This document shows, one piece after another, positions 50,551 to 63,524 of a DNA stretch of 64,000 bases; positions within the stretch are counted from its first letter, which is position 1, and the number at the start of each line of letters is the position of its first letter. The stretch is from Serinus canaria (Eukaryota > Chordata > Aves > Passeriformes > Fringillidae). The translations under genes were made by a program, and so were the position numbers. The notes under the pieces are model-generated. The model had not been told where the DNA came from. It saw only the letters and a program-made list of their open reading frames with translations, and did not search any database. Location: positions 4,875,719-4,939,718 of the forward strand of contig NC_066323.1 of NCBI RefSeq assembly GCF_022539315.1, given 5' to 3'.

Positions 50551-53339
50551 GAGGTGCAGGTAAGCAATCCCATAATTTGTGTACTTTACAATGATCCAGC
50601 TGAGAAACTCATCCAGGAGCATAAAAGAGCCCTGATGAGAAAAAGATAAGCAACATATGTAAGTACAATCTTAGAACAGAGCCTTTAGCATTAATAGAAT
50701 ATTCTGTAGGAATCTCATTAGGCTGTAACTAGAATTTACATACTGAACAATACTGTGCTAAATCTTCCCGTAAGGGGCAAAAATGATATGTAAACCTGGC
50801 TTCTTCCAGCCTTTAGATATTAAATGGAAATAATTTTTTTTCATCTTAGACAGCAGCCACAGCCTTTCTTTTCCTTCCTTTGCTGCCTTGGCTCTTTCTG
50901 GTGCTTTGAACTCACAGTCCTTTGACCATATTCAAACCAGTCCTCTATGGTGCAATGTATACAAATCTGTCCAATCTTCATTTTCTGTCACCCAAAAACT
51001 GCTACTCTCCCTTTTCTTTGGGAAATCTTTTTTGCCAGCCATTGAGTCCCCACTGATTTTCTGTCACTGGAAACCACTATATGCTATGAAGTTCTGGAAA
51101 ATGAAGAGCTCTGCAACAAGGAGGGAGCAGAAAATATTTTAAACAATAATTACTAAAAGAAGCTATTTAAGGAGCATAACTGAAATCATGAAATGCACAC
51201 ACACTGCCTATGAGTTTCAGCAAACAGGAAATCAATTCCATAGTTACATTTCCAGGGTTTGCAGCAGTCTTTTGCACTACACCCATTGAATGCTCCATTT
51301 CTTTCAACTATCGAGGTTACTGAACTTCAGATACACTTCTCCTACTGCGTTTACAAATCAATTAACTCAAAAGAACAAAGCTTTTTCCCATGCTAGAGAA
51401 GTAATGCTCATTAAATTTTGGGTAAGGTGCAAAGACAATTACTTCTAAAAATGGATGAAATTAATTGCACTCTTGCTTGCTTTTGATCTTGTGCAGCTTA
51501 CATTATGCTTGTTGGTTTTCTTCCCCCTCTCTTGAATGTGTCGGTGTTCTAGAGACAGACATGGTGATTTAGTGATTAAAACAATATTTTTTTGAATAAA
51601 TTTCAGTGTGCCCTGTCTGCTCCAAACATAATAAGGCTGCATAAAAGAGTTATCTGAGGTTTGATCAATCCTTGCTGGTCACTGTGGTATTCAGCAGAGT
51701 ATTATGCAGTGTGGTCACTCTGAATCCTAACATTGATTTTTCTGTGATACTCTTTGGGGTTTTTTGAACCTATTCTTTGGATACCTGGTTATTTTTCCCT
51801 GAGTAGGGCTGTGCTCAACCCAAATTTGCCTTTCATTCAGCTAATTTGGGCACAAGCACACACTGAGGCTCTGGGCAGCCCTGTGTCTTGGCAGATGGGA
51901 GGGATGGAGATTTTGGTAATATTCCTGCAAAATGGGGTCAGGCAGGAAAGCCCAGATGACCAATGGTGACCTCTTGTTTAGAGCAGTGGGAGATCTTGAA
52001 GCAGCTGATCCATGGTCATCCATCTGCCAGAGACTGGGAGTTAGAAGGGATGGTCTGAGAATGCAGCCTGCTTTGACCTCCTCAGGCCTGTCTTAGCACA
52101 GCTTTTAAATCTTAGTTTCTCCCACTCTAAAGAAATACTGCTTATTTCTCAGGAAAAAAAAATAGTGGGGATTAATTAATGCTTTTGAATTTATGGTATT
52201 TATGTTAGATATTAATTAGGGTTGTAGATACAGCACGCTTGTTTTGGTATGAAGTTTTGCAGAAGTGGCATCCACATGTGCTGCTTGTTGAAAGTTTTTT
52301 AGCTCCCAGTTGATGGCTGTTTCTTCAGAAATGCATAATGACCTCGCAAGTGCCTTTTTGAAAGAACACATTTTTGTTGTTGTTACATGCTGGTTTAATA
52401 TGAATATTTTTTGAAAACAAAGCCACTCTTCTCACTAATTTTTTCCCTGCTGTCAAAGTGAGGGGAAGTGGACACTTCTTGATTTATCATGTAATTATTA
52501 AAGATCAAGACCATGTCCTTTTAATTACACACAGGAAGAGGAGAAATATCACCAAACCTAGTGCTAAAAAGATAAACATTTTTCTGAGAGTGGCTGCTGT
52601 TTTCTGAGAGTGTTCCTGCAGTGAACCCCATGCTTGGTGGGCAAGTACCTGTGGTCAGTAGAAATGCTGGCTGAGTATTTAACAGGATTGTTGTTTTGCT
52701 TTGCCTGAATGTAGACAAGATGTAGATTTCTGTGGGTACACTTAGTTATTGGAAAAAGACTTGCAAATTGTTTCTTTCCTCTCTGTGCAGTCGGGGATGG
52801 AAGCAGGAATAGGAACCTCAGTGGGTGTTGAGTGGGGAGGAGGGAGGTTTGGGGTTGCATAAAGAATATTTTCCATCTTGAGGTGCTCAGAAATGTTTGA
52901 GGACCATGGGTTGTCAGGACCACTTTTGAATCAGAGAAGAGTTTTCTAGTAAAAAGAGTAGTGTTTAATTCCTCAGTTGAAGGACAGCCTGTCCTCCCTA
53001 TGATCTGATTTTGGACTCAATAAATTGCTGGGAGGTATTTCATGTGTTTATATTATAACATTGGGTAGTTATTAAACTTTATTTTTTTAAATTCTATCTG
53101 TTTTCCTCTCATATAATTACATAAAAGAAGGGAGGAGGGAAAACCCCAAAGTTTCTCTCAGTGAGTTTTACATAGAAATAACAATGTTTCACAATAAGGA
53201 GAGTTTCCTTATGATGTGCTAATCCAGACTAATGATGAGAATGGAACTTTTTTTATTCATTTTAGGAACACCCAATCTACCTAAAATGTAAAGGTTAATC
53301 ATTGAAATCCAGTGAAAGATCTTAAACCATACCAGTAAC

Positions 53340-53458
53340 TTATTTTAAGGATGGGGAAACCTAGACAAAAATGACTGTCCCACGGAGACATGGTTTAGTA
53401 GCATTACAGTAAAGTGATTACAAAATCAGAGAACTCCTGGGTTTGAGTCCAAACATTG
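53340..53458 (-). mobile_element. MIR-like SINE fragment including the tRNA-derived B-box region
   Basis: TTTTAAGGATGGGGAAAC, then ATGACTGTCCCACGGAGACA, TTAGTAGCATTACAG and finally CTCCTGGGTTTGAGTCC follow the order of reverse-complement MIR: ACAGATGAGGAAACTG, TGACTTGCCCAAGGTCACA, and the GGGATTCGAACCC box. It is the most complete MIR-like copy in the window and includes the RNA polymerase III B-box-derived segment. It is diverged and surely inactive. Confidence 0.45.
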
Positions 53459-55452
53459 TGTTTTAATCTATATTTGTGGTGAGGAGCTATAGATACAGGG
53501 CAAGGGCTGAATTCTCCTAATGCAGCTATTAATCATAGAGCTTCACAGATCACAGCTCCCTTTTCTCTACCAAGTGTTTCTGCAGGCAAGTGTGTTAGAT
53601 GAGGATGAGGCAAATGCCTGTTGATTAAGGGCTGATCTTGGAGTTCAAGTCTTCATCACCATGTTCTTCTGCTGCATGATTGATGAAGCTCAACTATAAT
53701 TAAATTTGAAGCCATAGATTTGGCAAGGAACAGTATCCATTAACTGGACTGATGTCATTTTATCTCCTGTGATTCATTAACAAGTGGCAGTGTGTGTTTC
53801 CTACAGTTTACCTGATGTCCTAGGACACTAAAGGTAATGGTAAAGGTCTTGGGACATTAGGTTTGTTTATTTTCTTAATATCAGAGATGTCAGATTAGGT
53901 TTGACTAATTTTTGGCTGTTCACAGAAGAGGCATAATGTTCTTAGAAGGTTTAGTATTCTGTTTATGATTGTTTAACATTCAGCATCAATGATTTTATTG
54001 CACAGACGTTGACATTTTACTCATTATCACTTTGGTGTTCATGCCAGGTTCTTGCAAGAAGTGTATTTTATGCCAGGTGCCAAATAACCTTTTGTCATCC
54101 TGCTGAATGAGGCACTGCTTTTGTCCTACAGTCAAAAATTACATCCAGATCTTATGAACAATGAAAAATATCCATCTTCTCTTCTGCCTTCCCCTCTGAC
54201 ACACACCCAATTTGGCAAGGACTAGCAGTACTCCAGAATCCATACGTTCTGCTCAGAGTGAGAGGAGACATGCCCCTCATTTCTTAAGATCATCTCAGGC
54301 CAATTAAAGACCTGTGTGAAGGAATAGATTTTTTCTGATTTATCCAACTCTTGGCTCTAAGGATGATTACCAGACTGTACAGCCATGAGGGCTGCTTAAG
54401 TAAAAAATGTGTTAGATTCTGGGACTTGAGGAGGTCCAAGACATAGGAAATTTTGCCTATAAATAGCTGTGTGCACTAAACCCACCCCTAAGGCTCCATG
54501 TGCCAGGATGTGTAGGATGATTGTTCTGAGTCATGCTTTCAAAAAGAAAAGGCAGAAAAAAGAACATGAGACCTGTAAATCCTTTAATTAATTCAAGAAT
54601 TATTTATGTTAAATTATCATACATTTGCAGGATTACACATCTGCATTTTTCTTAACACACTCAACTATTTTAAACCTAGCAGCTAATTCCTAATTTGCTT
54701 TCATATATTCTTTGTAAAGGCAAAGAAAAGCTTAAGAATTCTTATGCAAACCAGATCATTCCAGTGCAATAATTTTATTACTGCAATCCATTACACAGCA
54801 CTTTGGTGACAAAAGAGTATATCTTGGAAAAGCAAATCTTGGAATTTGTGAAGTGTTGTGAGAGGGGGCTGTTTTGTTTTGAACCTGTTTTATAAGCTTC
54901 CCTTTCCACTTGGCTTTATTCTAAATAAAATGAAAGGGAAAAAAACCTGCCCATGTATAAATCAACATGCTCTTTTTCTCTACTTGATTCAGCCAAAGCA
55001 ATGACTTAAATACTCTTCTATAGTACTTTACTGCATTCCAAGAAAAAAGATGTTATGATGCAAATGCTACCATTTCTTTCTGCAATAAACCTGTCATGGG
55101 ATTTGAGTTATTTGCTTGCCCTTTCAAGAAAAATAAAATAATAAAAAAAAAAACCAAAAACCAGAAGACCTTAACATAGAATGCAGACCTGATTAATTCC
55201 AAATCCCACGTCCCTGTTTCTTAGCAGTTGAGCCAAGTTTAGGAAAACCTCTCATCAAATCAGGGTGTAAAGTTATGAAGCAAGGGGCTTGGCTTCTGTA
55301 AATGGCTTTACTTAGTGGAAATCAAAGGAATTAGACAAACTAAGCCCAGTTGAGGAGCTGGCCATCCTAGCTGCATTAAACACTTTTGTGTCTTACTTTC
55401 ATCTCCCACCTTTGTATTTGAAATTTCCTTCAAAGTTAATTCCTTGTTCCTC

Positions 55453-55470
55453 TTTTTTTTTTTTTTTTTT
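55453..55470. repeat. Poly-T run (18)
   Basis: A T homopolymer followed by GGGGTG. On the minus strand it creates a lysine run in a spurious frame. Confidence 0.8.
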
Positions 55471-56109
55471 GGGGTGTATATTTTGCAATTCTTTCCACAA
55501 GGACAGTTTCTCAGCTGTTTGGGTGATAGCTGTCTGTTGTGGCCAGTTCTGTCCTTCCAAACAGAGGAATTTTCCCTATATTCCAGTGTGGCTGTGGTCA
55601 CATCCAGTATTTTCCATACATGTATGGATCATGTGCACAGCACAGTGAATAGAAATATCAATTCCTAGATAGCAGCTATCATCTACACCTCCTGTTTTAC
55701 TCAGAGTCCTTTCCCAAGAGTGTCAGAAATTGCTTTGTGGAGGTGATCACAGACCAAAGGATTACCTGAAATACTCTCTCACCTTCCTGCATGATGGAAA
55801 AGTAATGCTGCAATTTCTCTGGCATGAATTAAGGAACCAGCACCACAAGGCTTTATTTGTCTTATTTTCCCCTCTCATTTTCTGTTAATATTTTCTGGAG
55901 GGAGCTCTGTTTGCCAGCTCCCTTGCCTAGCCCCAATCTCCTTTGATCCCATTCCCTGACAGGGGATGTCCTGGCTATCTCCAGCTCAGTGTGTTCCCAT
56001 CTTTCCCCTCCCCTTCTCAAGGGCTGGCTCATGCCTGCTGCCAATCCCTCCCTGCAGCCCTGTCAGGCAGCTCAGCTGGGCACAGTGGCTTGGGCAGGGA
56101 GGGCAGGAG

Positions 56110-56187
56110 AGCCAGGTGTGTCACACACTCAGCCAGGTGTGTCACACACTCAGCCAGGTGTGTCACACTCAGCGTGTCACACTCAGG
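56110..56187. repeat. 21-bp minisatellite, about 3.5 copies
   Basis: Three units starting AGCCAGGTGTGTCACAC occur at 56110, 56131 and 56152. The first two are identical and the third is 2 bases shorter. A degenerate AGCGTGTCACACTCAGG tail follows. Because the unit is a multiple of three it leaves several frames open, which explains the overlapping short frames here. Confidence 0.92.
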
Positions 56188-56999
56188 AGAGGCTTCTGAG
56201 CAAGGCAGGAGGCACCTCAGTGTTCTCCTGAAAGATTTGCCTTTCTAGGCTTTGATGAACTCAGGAAAGGGATTTAAACATGTTTAATCATTGTGATGGT
56301 GCAGACAGTCATGAACAAAAGCCTTTTGTGATGAAGAAAAATAGGTTTTCTTAGGTAAGTGTTTGAAATCCATTTCTGGATGCCTGCATCAATACAGCAC
56401 AAAGGGGTAGGGAGCCAACAGGTGTCAGCAGCACTCAAAGGTACAAACAGTCTGCAGCCTAAAAAAGGGCTTGTCCTGCAGAACAGGCAAAATCCATTAT
56501 CCCATCATCGAGAAGGGCACCTGTCCACACCTTCTGGCAAGGCAGGAGCTTGTGTGCCCATGGTTGGTGCTGGGTATCCAGACGTGTCTATCCATGTGAA
56601 AAGGGCAAGTCTGGATTCGTGCAGGTGAGGCAGGACCAGTGAAAAAAACTCAAATTAACTTCCCTCCAGGACCACTGTGATCCCCAGTGTCCTCTTTTCA
56701 CCTCTGAACCCTGGTTGTAACTAATTGGATCCACTTGTCAAGAAGATGCAGCTCTAATTACCCTGGATCTAAATTCCCCTGGAGGGTGACTTCAGAAGAG
56801 CTCTTCACTCCTGTGAAGCATATCCGATCCTAAACCTTTCCTTTAGTCACACCTGGGCTAGTGTAGATTTTTCTTTGCCTGCTTTTACATTGGTTTCTAA
56901 CACCTTGAACTCTGCAGTGGCACTGCATGCTTAATAACAAAATTTCAGAACTTGCTGACACATTAGAGCTTATTGTCTGTTGGTTTATAACACTGCTGA

Positions 57000-57310
57000 G
57001 CTCCTCCTCGAGGTGGAGCTTTGTCAAATGCTTTCTGACAATCTAAATAACATCTTTGACATTTAGTGCACCCCTCTGTCAGGCAAAGCAGCAACAGGCT
57101 CACTGAAACCTGAGTTACTGAGGCATGACCTGAAACAATATTAGCTGTCCTTGATTATGCTCTGAATTTCCGTGTTCCCCTCCTCCCCAGCCCCACTGTG
57201 ATCCTTTTAATGGTTGTCTAAGACTTGCTCGACAACTAATGGGAAATGAACTGACTGGTAATTTCTTGCTGTGTGTCTGCTTGGCCCCATGCCAGTCTCC
57301 TGAAATGATG
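57000..57310 (-). mobile_element. Ancient CR1-type LINE reverse transcriptase fragment
   Basis: Read on the minus strand, 57049-57008 encodes YLDCQKAFDKAPPR, matching the conserved YLDFxKAFDxVPH block of CR1/L3-clade reverse transcriptases. Further 5' on that strand, from 57263, NYQSVHFPLVVEQVLDNH matches the NYRPVSLTSVPGKxMEQxLL block. These two blocks come in the correct order and at about the right spacing for the family. They are in different frames and separated by stop codons, so the copy is a pseudogene. It is much more diverged than the CR1 3' ends at 36.9 and 60.7 kb and has the opposite orientation, so it is an independent, older insertion. It could belong to CR1 proper or the related L3 group. 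Confidence 0.8.
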
Positions 57311-60300
57311 GTACTAAATATAAATTTTCATTACACCTCCTTCAATTTCTGTGCTTACTTCATGTAGTACAGTTAGATGAGCATTGTTTGGCTCTGGTCT
57401 CCTATGGCTTTTATGAACAACAATGCAGTTAATTGACACTTTGGGTATCATCACCTTTTCTTTTAACTCCTCACCATCATTTCCACATGTTGAGTCTTAG
57501 GCAACTGTCTTCCCTCTTCAGTTTTAGAGATAGGTACAGGAATAATTGCTGTATAGCACTCCTGCTCCTTTGCCACCCCATCACCTTTCTTGCCTGTCAG
57601 TTGGTGAGTGTATAATTATGCTTAAAATATCTTTTGCTATTAGTTGAGATGCTTTGCACTATTTGATGCTTGTTTTTCAATTTGAAAAATGAAAGTATTT
57701 TCAAGTTTTTTTTATTGCCTCAGGCTCTTGTTATCATTTACATAATCCTCCTGTATTCTGGATGCCTTCTACCTTTTGGTGCTGTCATTTTATCCTTGAT
57801 ACTGTTTTCCTCATCCTCTGCTTCTGCACACCAGCTCCAGTTCCCATTTGTGACATTCTGTAAATGTTTTATTGGAACAAGCATAGCCAGTAATATCCTT
57901 CTTTTACTACACTTGATTTTCTGGACTCTATTTAATTCACATCAATTTTCTTTTACTCACTTTTCCAAATCTCCCCTTTGTAAAGCCCATTGTTTTTCCA
58001 GTTTTTTTCTTAGCACAATCTAATGAATATTTTGTGTATGCAGACATGGCTTGCTTTCTAAATTCACAAGAGCCTTGAAGGAAATGCTATCTCTTCTCAA
58101 CTGTCTATATTTATTCAAAAATCAAATAAAGTGGGTTGCACATTAGGCTCTCTCACTCTCTTAAATCTGGAAATAATATTTGTTACATATGAACTACAGC
58201 TGAAAGTGGCATAGCCACCTAAGGTAGTTCCAGCTGATTTAAAATCTTGGCTTTAAATAAAAGGCATGGTACAACAGTAAGGAGATTTTTTAAAAACTGC
58301 AAACAGAGTTCACTCATAGTAGGACAGTTTTCATGCATCTGTTGGGATTAGATTAGTCACTAATATAGGAGTATTTTGATAGACCAGAGTGTGGATTATT
58401 CCCAGCTTGATGTGCAAGCAGCCTACTTTCATCTAGGAATATTTTGCCACAGTTGCTGGCCATAAAAAATACAGAGCAGTGCTGAATTTACTCCTAACTC
58501 TCAGAAGCATATCAAGTTTAGTTGCAAAGATAGTTTAGTTGTAGATAATTAAAAAAAAAAATTAGCAAGTAAGAAGTATAACTCAAGTAATAACACTGGC
58601 AAATCTTTCCTGCAGTTCAAATCTCCTTCTTGGTGTTGAGGTTCTGGGGGATCTTCATGATTTATTTTTACAGCCAATGTTATGCCTTTCAGCAGAGAGA
58701 GGTAAAATTTACACTGTTGCCACTGATGATCTGTGTTTTCCTATGGTCTGCTGCACATCCCTGACAGGCCACTGAGCGTGTTCAGAGATTTCTATCTGAA
58801 ATCTCTTCAGAAATTACTTTAATTTTGCAGTTTACTCTTACCAGGTTACACGTGTTGAGTGAAAGACAGAATAATTTTAACTTCCTTTGTGAAATGTAAT
58901 GAACAAGACCCCTCAGAATGTGATGTTACCATTAAATTAACAGCTTTAATGTCATTGCAGAGCAATGTTATCAGCTCTAATTCCTGAGACAGATCTACTG
59001 TTTTGCTCAGTGAATATTTGTGTTACTGCAGTTTGATGGTTGCTGGTGCTATTATTCTTTCAGATATGCTATTTTGAGGGATTCTTCCCTCAAAAAAATT
59101 AATATTTTGGTATAAGACAAGGCAAAAAAAGCCAGCCTAACTCTAAAGAGAATATACTAAGCTCGATGCTTTTGCAGAGACAAAGGCAAAAGTGGAAGCA
59201 GGTGCTTTAGTCACTCGATGTTTGGTAGAGCTGTTTGTAGTAGCAACTTCCAAAATAATGAGGTGTCACTAAGCTCCTGCTGATATGAGAGAAGGGCAAG
59301 CTTTGCCTTCTTTCTGTAATGAGAAATCAGCCTTTTCCTGCCTTCCCCCACTTTGTATTTTTCTGCTGCCTTCAAAACATTCTGTGCTGCCAAATAATTG
59401 TTCAAAGTTATTGCCTGGGGATTTTTGTTATTTTTATCCCCCTCACCTGTTTCTGTGGATAGAAAGCATATTCAGTGCTCATCACCACCTGCTCCTTCCT
59501 GTAATGTCACTTCAGCTGTAAACCACCTGCAAGTGACATGGCTTTGCTCATTAATGGTTTAGGTGGTCAATGATTTAATCACTTGACCCTCAGTAGATCA
59601 AGAATTCCATCAATGAGCTGTGAATTAACTCCTATGTGCTCCACTCAATTTCCTTCTCTGTCTGTGGAGGACACATCTTTTTAATGAGGACATGAGGCTC
59701 AGCTCTGCATAGAAGGATCAGTGTTACACCATTCCTTGAAGTGTGAAAAATGGGGTTTTTTTCATAATTTCTTGTTTGCTTTGCCAGTTTTAGACGTGTA
59801 CTTCTAGGGAGCAGTTTTTAATATTTACCACAGTGGTTGAGAGCACGGTATCTTGAACAGGAAGATGAATTTTTTCTGTGCTACAAGTGGGGACTAATAC
59901 ACTATTTTAGAGTAATTGGATATGATATATTGCATGTGTCCCTATGTCTACAATATCTAAGTATTTTTTACATCCTCCTAAGCTATTAAGCAAAGTATTT
60001 TACAGTGAAAGAGTGTTCCACAATTTAATTACACATTTTGTACAAAATATTTCCATTTAACAGTTCCAAACTGTCTCTTCCTTTTAAGTATAACCACTTT
60101 GGCTCAGCTCCCATCCCTAACAATGGGAGTGTCACATGAAGTCCCTAAGTGTTTGAAATTTTTTTTTTAATCCTTCATTTATAAAATGTGTCTTCCACTC
60201 TTTATCCTGCACTCAGGGTTTAAATTTCTGGGGTGGGCTCTACCACTGTTTTCACAGTGAGAGCAATGCAGTCAGCAGTGGCTCTGGTTTTGCCACGGTG

Positions 60301-60694
60301 TCTTTGCATTCCCAGCATGGTTTACAAATCCCAGCACCCTTGCTAGAAGCCCAATTCTTTTTTTGTCTATTCTAGTTTAGCTCATTAAGTCAGATTAGGA
60401 ACCTTTATTCCTGACAACCATTCACAAACAGGTATTTTGCTACAGGAAACTGACTTGAAAGTAATTCTTCATACCAGGGAGGGGAAAATTGTTTGGCCAA
60501 CAGTAAATATGTCCCTAAATATGGAGATACAACTGATTTCCATCTCACTGGTTTTGGAGATGGAAGAAAGATTTTTATTAGACTGATTCAGTATCTCCAG
60601 GAGGAGAGTTCTGGGTGGAAAAAGGCAAAGATCATCTTCATGGGCAGACAGAAAAGAAAAATATCATGGAGAGATTTTTTTAAAATTTATCCTC
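57311..60694. other. Noncoding stretch
   Basis: AT-rich sequence. The T-rich frame at 57670-58023 encodes a hydrophobic low-complexity string and is judged spurious. No genes, clear transposons or tandem repeats were recognised, apart from short A/T runs near 58551 and 60161. Confidence 0.5.
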
Positions 60695-61071
60695 ATACAT
60701 TCCTGAGCCTGGATGAAAGGAGGCTTGTGGGGACTTAATTGCTCTCTACAATTACCTGAAAGCAGGTGTAGGCAGGTGGGGTTGGTCTCTTCTCCTGGGT
60801 AACAAGTTACAGAGTGAGAGGAGATGGCCTCAAGTTGCTCTGGTGGGTGAGTTTGTGTTTAGATGGAATATGAGGAAAAAAGTTCTTCAACAAATGGTCT
60901 TGGAAGCATTGGAATAGGCTCATGGGATGATGGAGTCCATCCCTGGTGGGATTTAAAAGTAGATGTGGCACCTGGAGACAGGGTTTTGTGGTGGACAGGG
61001 CAGTGCTGGGCTGGCAGTCTGGCTCGGCAATCTTGGAGGTCTTTGCCAACCTAAAGGCTTCTGTGATTCTG
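60695..61071 (+). mobile_element. CR1 LINE 3' end, second copy
   Basis: This is a 5'-truncated CR1 copy of about 375 bp. Landmarks are GAAAGGAGGCTTGTGGGGAC, GCTCTCTACAATTACCTGAA, GGTGGGGTTGGTCTCTTCTC, GGAGATGGCCTCAAGTTGC, AGTTCTTCAACAAATGG, GGCACCTGGA and CTTTGCCAACC. It ends at TTCTGTGATTCTG, the CR1 3' terminus. The short upstream frame ends with FLSLDERRLVGT, a decayed version of the family's LFSLEKRRLRGD region. The copy is dead and has the same orientation as the one at 36.9 kb. The left boundary is approximate. Confidence 0.9.
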
Positions 61072-61120
61072 CAAAACAGAGCTGCCTTGGCAAATCAGGG
61101 TGCTAAGGCAATACTATGCT

Positions 61121-61133
61121 GTTGCTAAGCAAT
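61121..61133. promoter_or_regulatory. RFX X-box-like motif
   Basis: GTTGCTAAGCAAT is a near-palindromic X-box-type site just downstream of the CR1 end. A related TGCTAAGGCAAT lies 20 bases to the left. Sequence match only. Confidence 0.25.
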
Positions 61134-61734
61134 AAGTAGACAGGTTTTGTGCAATTTTCTACCTTTGGATGGGTGTTGTAGCTGGTCTGGGTCTGTTAGC
61201 TCACAGAAGTCCTTATCTGGACAGTTAGTGGCAAGAGACAAGGGCGGTGAGATAACAGGATCACTACAATTAGTATTAATTGACCTAACTCATCAAGAAC
61301 ACATGCCTTATGTTGTTTGTTTGACAAATCCTGGCTGCATGCTCCAGAATCAAAATGCAAACAATTTAAGGTATCACACTGCTTCCGAGATGAAGCAATC
61401 ACTCAGTTTCAGATGCTATAAAGGTAATAAGATGGGAAGAAGGAAAATAATTAAGCAAGGAAAAGGAGATAAAGATGTGAAAATGTTTTAAGGAATAGGT
61501 TTTTGTCAATGTAAAGACCTAACTGCTTCCAAATATTAAGAATATAAGGTCCTCTATAATTTAGTAATGTTACAGGTTGGACTATGTCACTCTGACTTCA
61601 TCCTTAGTATACATTCAGATCAGAATATGCTATTTACCTTTTGCAAACCAGCATTATTGGTGTTATTACCTTTGCTGGTGCAGTACTACAAAGTCTAACA
61701 CACAACTTGGCAAATATTGAGTCAAATGGTAGTG

Positions 61735-62320
61735 ATTCCAAAGATGATGGGCTCACTGTAGCCAGCGGCAGGTAAAATGCACATTCAGTGGCCTTAAATT
61801 GTTTTGTGCTGTGGTTATTTGATCCAAAGGACTAATTTCAACTTCGACATCAGATAACCAGAGGGGTTTTCTTCCAGAACATGAACATCAGAAGGGCTTT
61901 ATAAGCCGGGCCTGGTGTGCAATTAAAGCTTTTGGAGAATACTAAGTAAACTTTCCACTTGGATGCCAAGCCGACTCCTTCTGACATCTGAGCGCGCCTT
62001 TTGTGAGGCTCATTTTTTTTTAGTAGGTCAAGAGATCTAAGCCTTAAATGAAGCAGGCTCTATGAGACACAGCTTTTCATTACCAGCAGGATCGTGACCT
62101 TGCAGTGTATATTGAATTTAAGTTTAATACTGTAATGGATGGGACTTGTAATAAAAATTGCTAGATGTTTTGTGGATGAGTAATAAAGAGTAGATCAGAG
62201 TACAGGACTTCAAGGGTCCATTCAAACAATGCTGAATTTATACTATCTTTTGGCATTGCTTTTATGGTTTGGAAACCTTATAATAAAACTCAGGCCTTGT
62301 CCATTATTTAATTACTTTGC
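61735..62320. promoter_or_regulatory. CpG-retaining candidate conserved element
   Basis: At least seven CpGs (61766, 61844, 61907, 61972, 61993, 61995, 62093) lie in about 330 bases of otherwise AT-rich unique sequence, well above neighbouring DNA. The right half holds homeodomain and SOX-like strings (TTAAGTTTAATAC, CCATTATTTAATTAC). There is no tandem repeat, recognised transposon or long open frame. It is the best enhancer-like block by appearance outside the promoter region. Confidence 0.32.
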
Positions 62321-62666
62321 TGCGTTTTTTGGCACTTTCTTAGTAGCTTAATAGGTAGTTTGCATAAATGCTACCACTGTTAAATATCTGTTTGTGCAGC
62401 AAGGAAAGCAGTGGTGTTCCTTCTGTCCTAATGTATCACTTAAATGGAGATAAAATAGTGATTACACTTACTCTTTAGGACCATAGACTTGGATTTACTT
62501 GCGGTTCCTGCTACATATGTAACCATTTTGGCAGACTCATTTAGGTTTTCAGAAGATCCTGGGGCTTGCTGCTACGCTTACTCTGACTTTAAGTGGAGTT
62601 TTATTTTATGGTCCTGTCATTAACCTGCTCATCCCTCACCAGCTGTAAGTGTGAGCAATCCCTAGT

Positions 62667-62705
62667 GGAAAAAAAAAATAATAAAAGAAAAAAAGAAAAG
62701 AAAAG
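62667..62705. repeat. Purine-rich A/G tract
   Basis: A-rich tract with interspersed G and only two T, including AAAAGAAAAAAAGAAAAG. Simple sequence with no attached retroposon recognised. Confidence 0.8.
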
Positions 62706-63524
62706 CAAGATGTTTGAAGCCTTTAAAAGGGCATTAAATTCTGGATGGGATTTTTCTGTTGTCGTGATGTCCGATGTGGAGGTTCCCTGTAGTTAGAGAT
62801 ATGAAGGTCAAGCAAGAAGACTAAAAATTCAGGATCTCAATTATTGAATTTATTTTAGAGTACTAGTGACAATGAAGCCTTCAGAACTGCACAGGAGAAA
62901 TGAGCTAAAAGAATTACATGGCAATACAAATTCTTCAGACATCAAAGCTCACATGCTCATAGGAGGTTTCCTTTCATGCTGGTTAAACACTTCTAAAAAC
63001 CAGCAAGATCTCCTTAAAATAGGTGCCACTTCCTTGAACTGTACAGACGGTTGCAGGTCTTGTTTGTATTTCTATTACTAATATTATTATTTTGGTATTT
63101 TCTGCACTGCATTTCATGTCAGAGATCACACTAATTAAAAACTTTTGAAGTAAATTGTTATTAATTATTACTGTAATATAGTGCATCATAAATATAATAC
63201 TTCCTCAACTGTATCAGCAAGCCTAAGAGAGTTAGCTTTGTCATGGCATGAGATCACAAATAAGAAGGACACATTAAGATCAGCAAGGTAAAAGGAAAAA
63301 AAATTCAAGTTTTCAATTCTAGCAACCATGACCTTTAAAAAGTTTTCAGAAATTTGTCTGTGCTCAGAACAGACATCCTGCGAGTATATCATAGTTCTTT
63401 ATTTCACTTCTCCTTTCTCACCCTCTATCCATATACCTTTTCAGCTCTTGAAAAATGCCAGTGTAAATGTGCTGTGAAATATGCCTGCCACATAAATGTT
63501 CCTTTTCTTTTTATCCTTCATTAG

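Larger units (their letters stand above)
37328..56990. other. Noncoding stretch between CR1 copies
   Basis: No supportable coding gene is seen in these 20 kb. GC-richer patches at about 43740-44045 and 48100-48760 lack CpG enrichment and recognised domains. Contents listed separately are the three-arm palindrome, a CA microsatellite, a 23-base direct repeat, one of the MIR-like fragments, several candidate conserved blocks and the minisatellite at 56.1 kb. Confidence 0.55.

Noticed and set aside
53440..53458. tRNA-like B box (GGGTTTGAGTCC)
   Set aside because: No cloverleaf can be drawn around it. It is better explained as part of the MIR-like SINE fragment.
57670..58023. 117-codon hydrophobic frame resembling a membrane protein
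   Set aside because: It is produced by T-rich sequence giving Phe/Leu/Ile codons; no conserved pattern.
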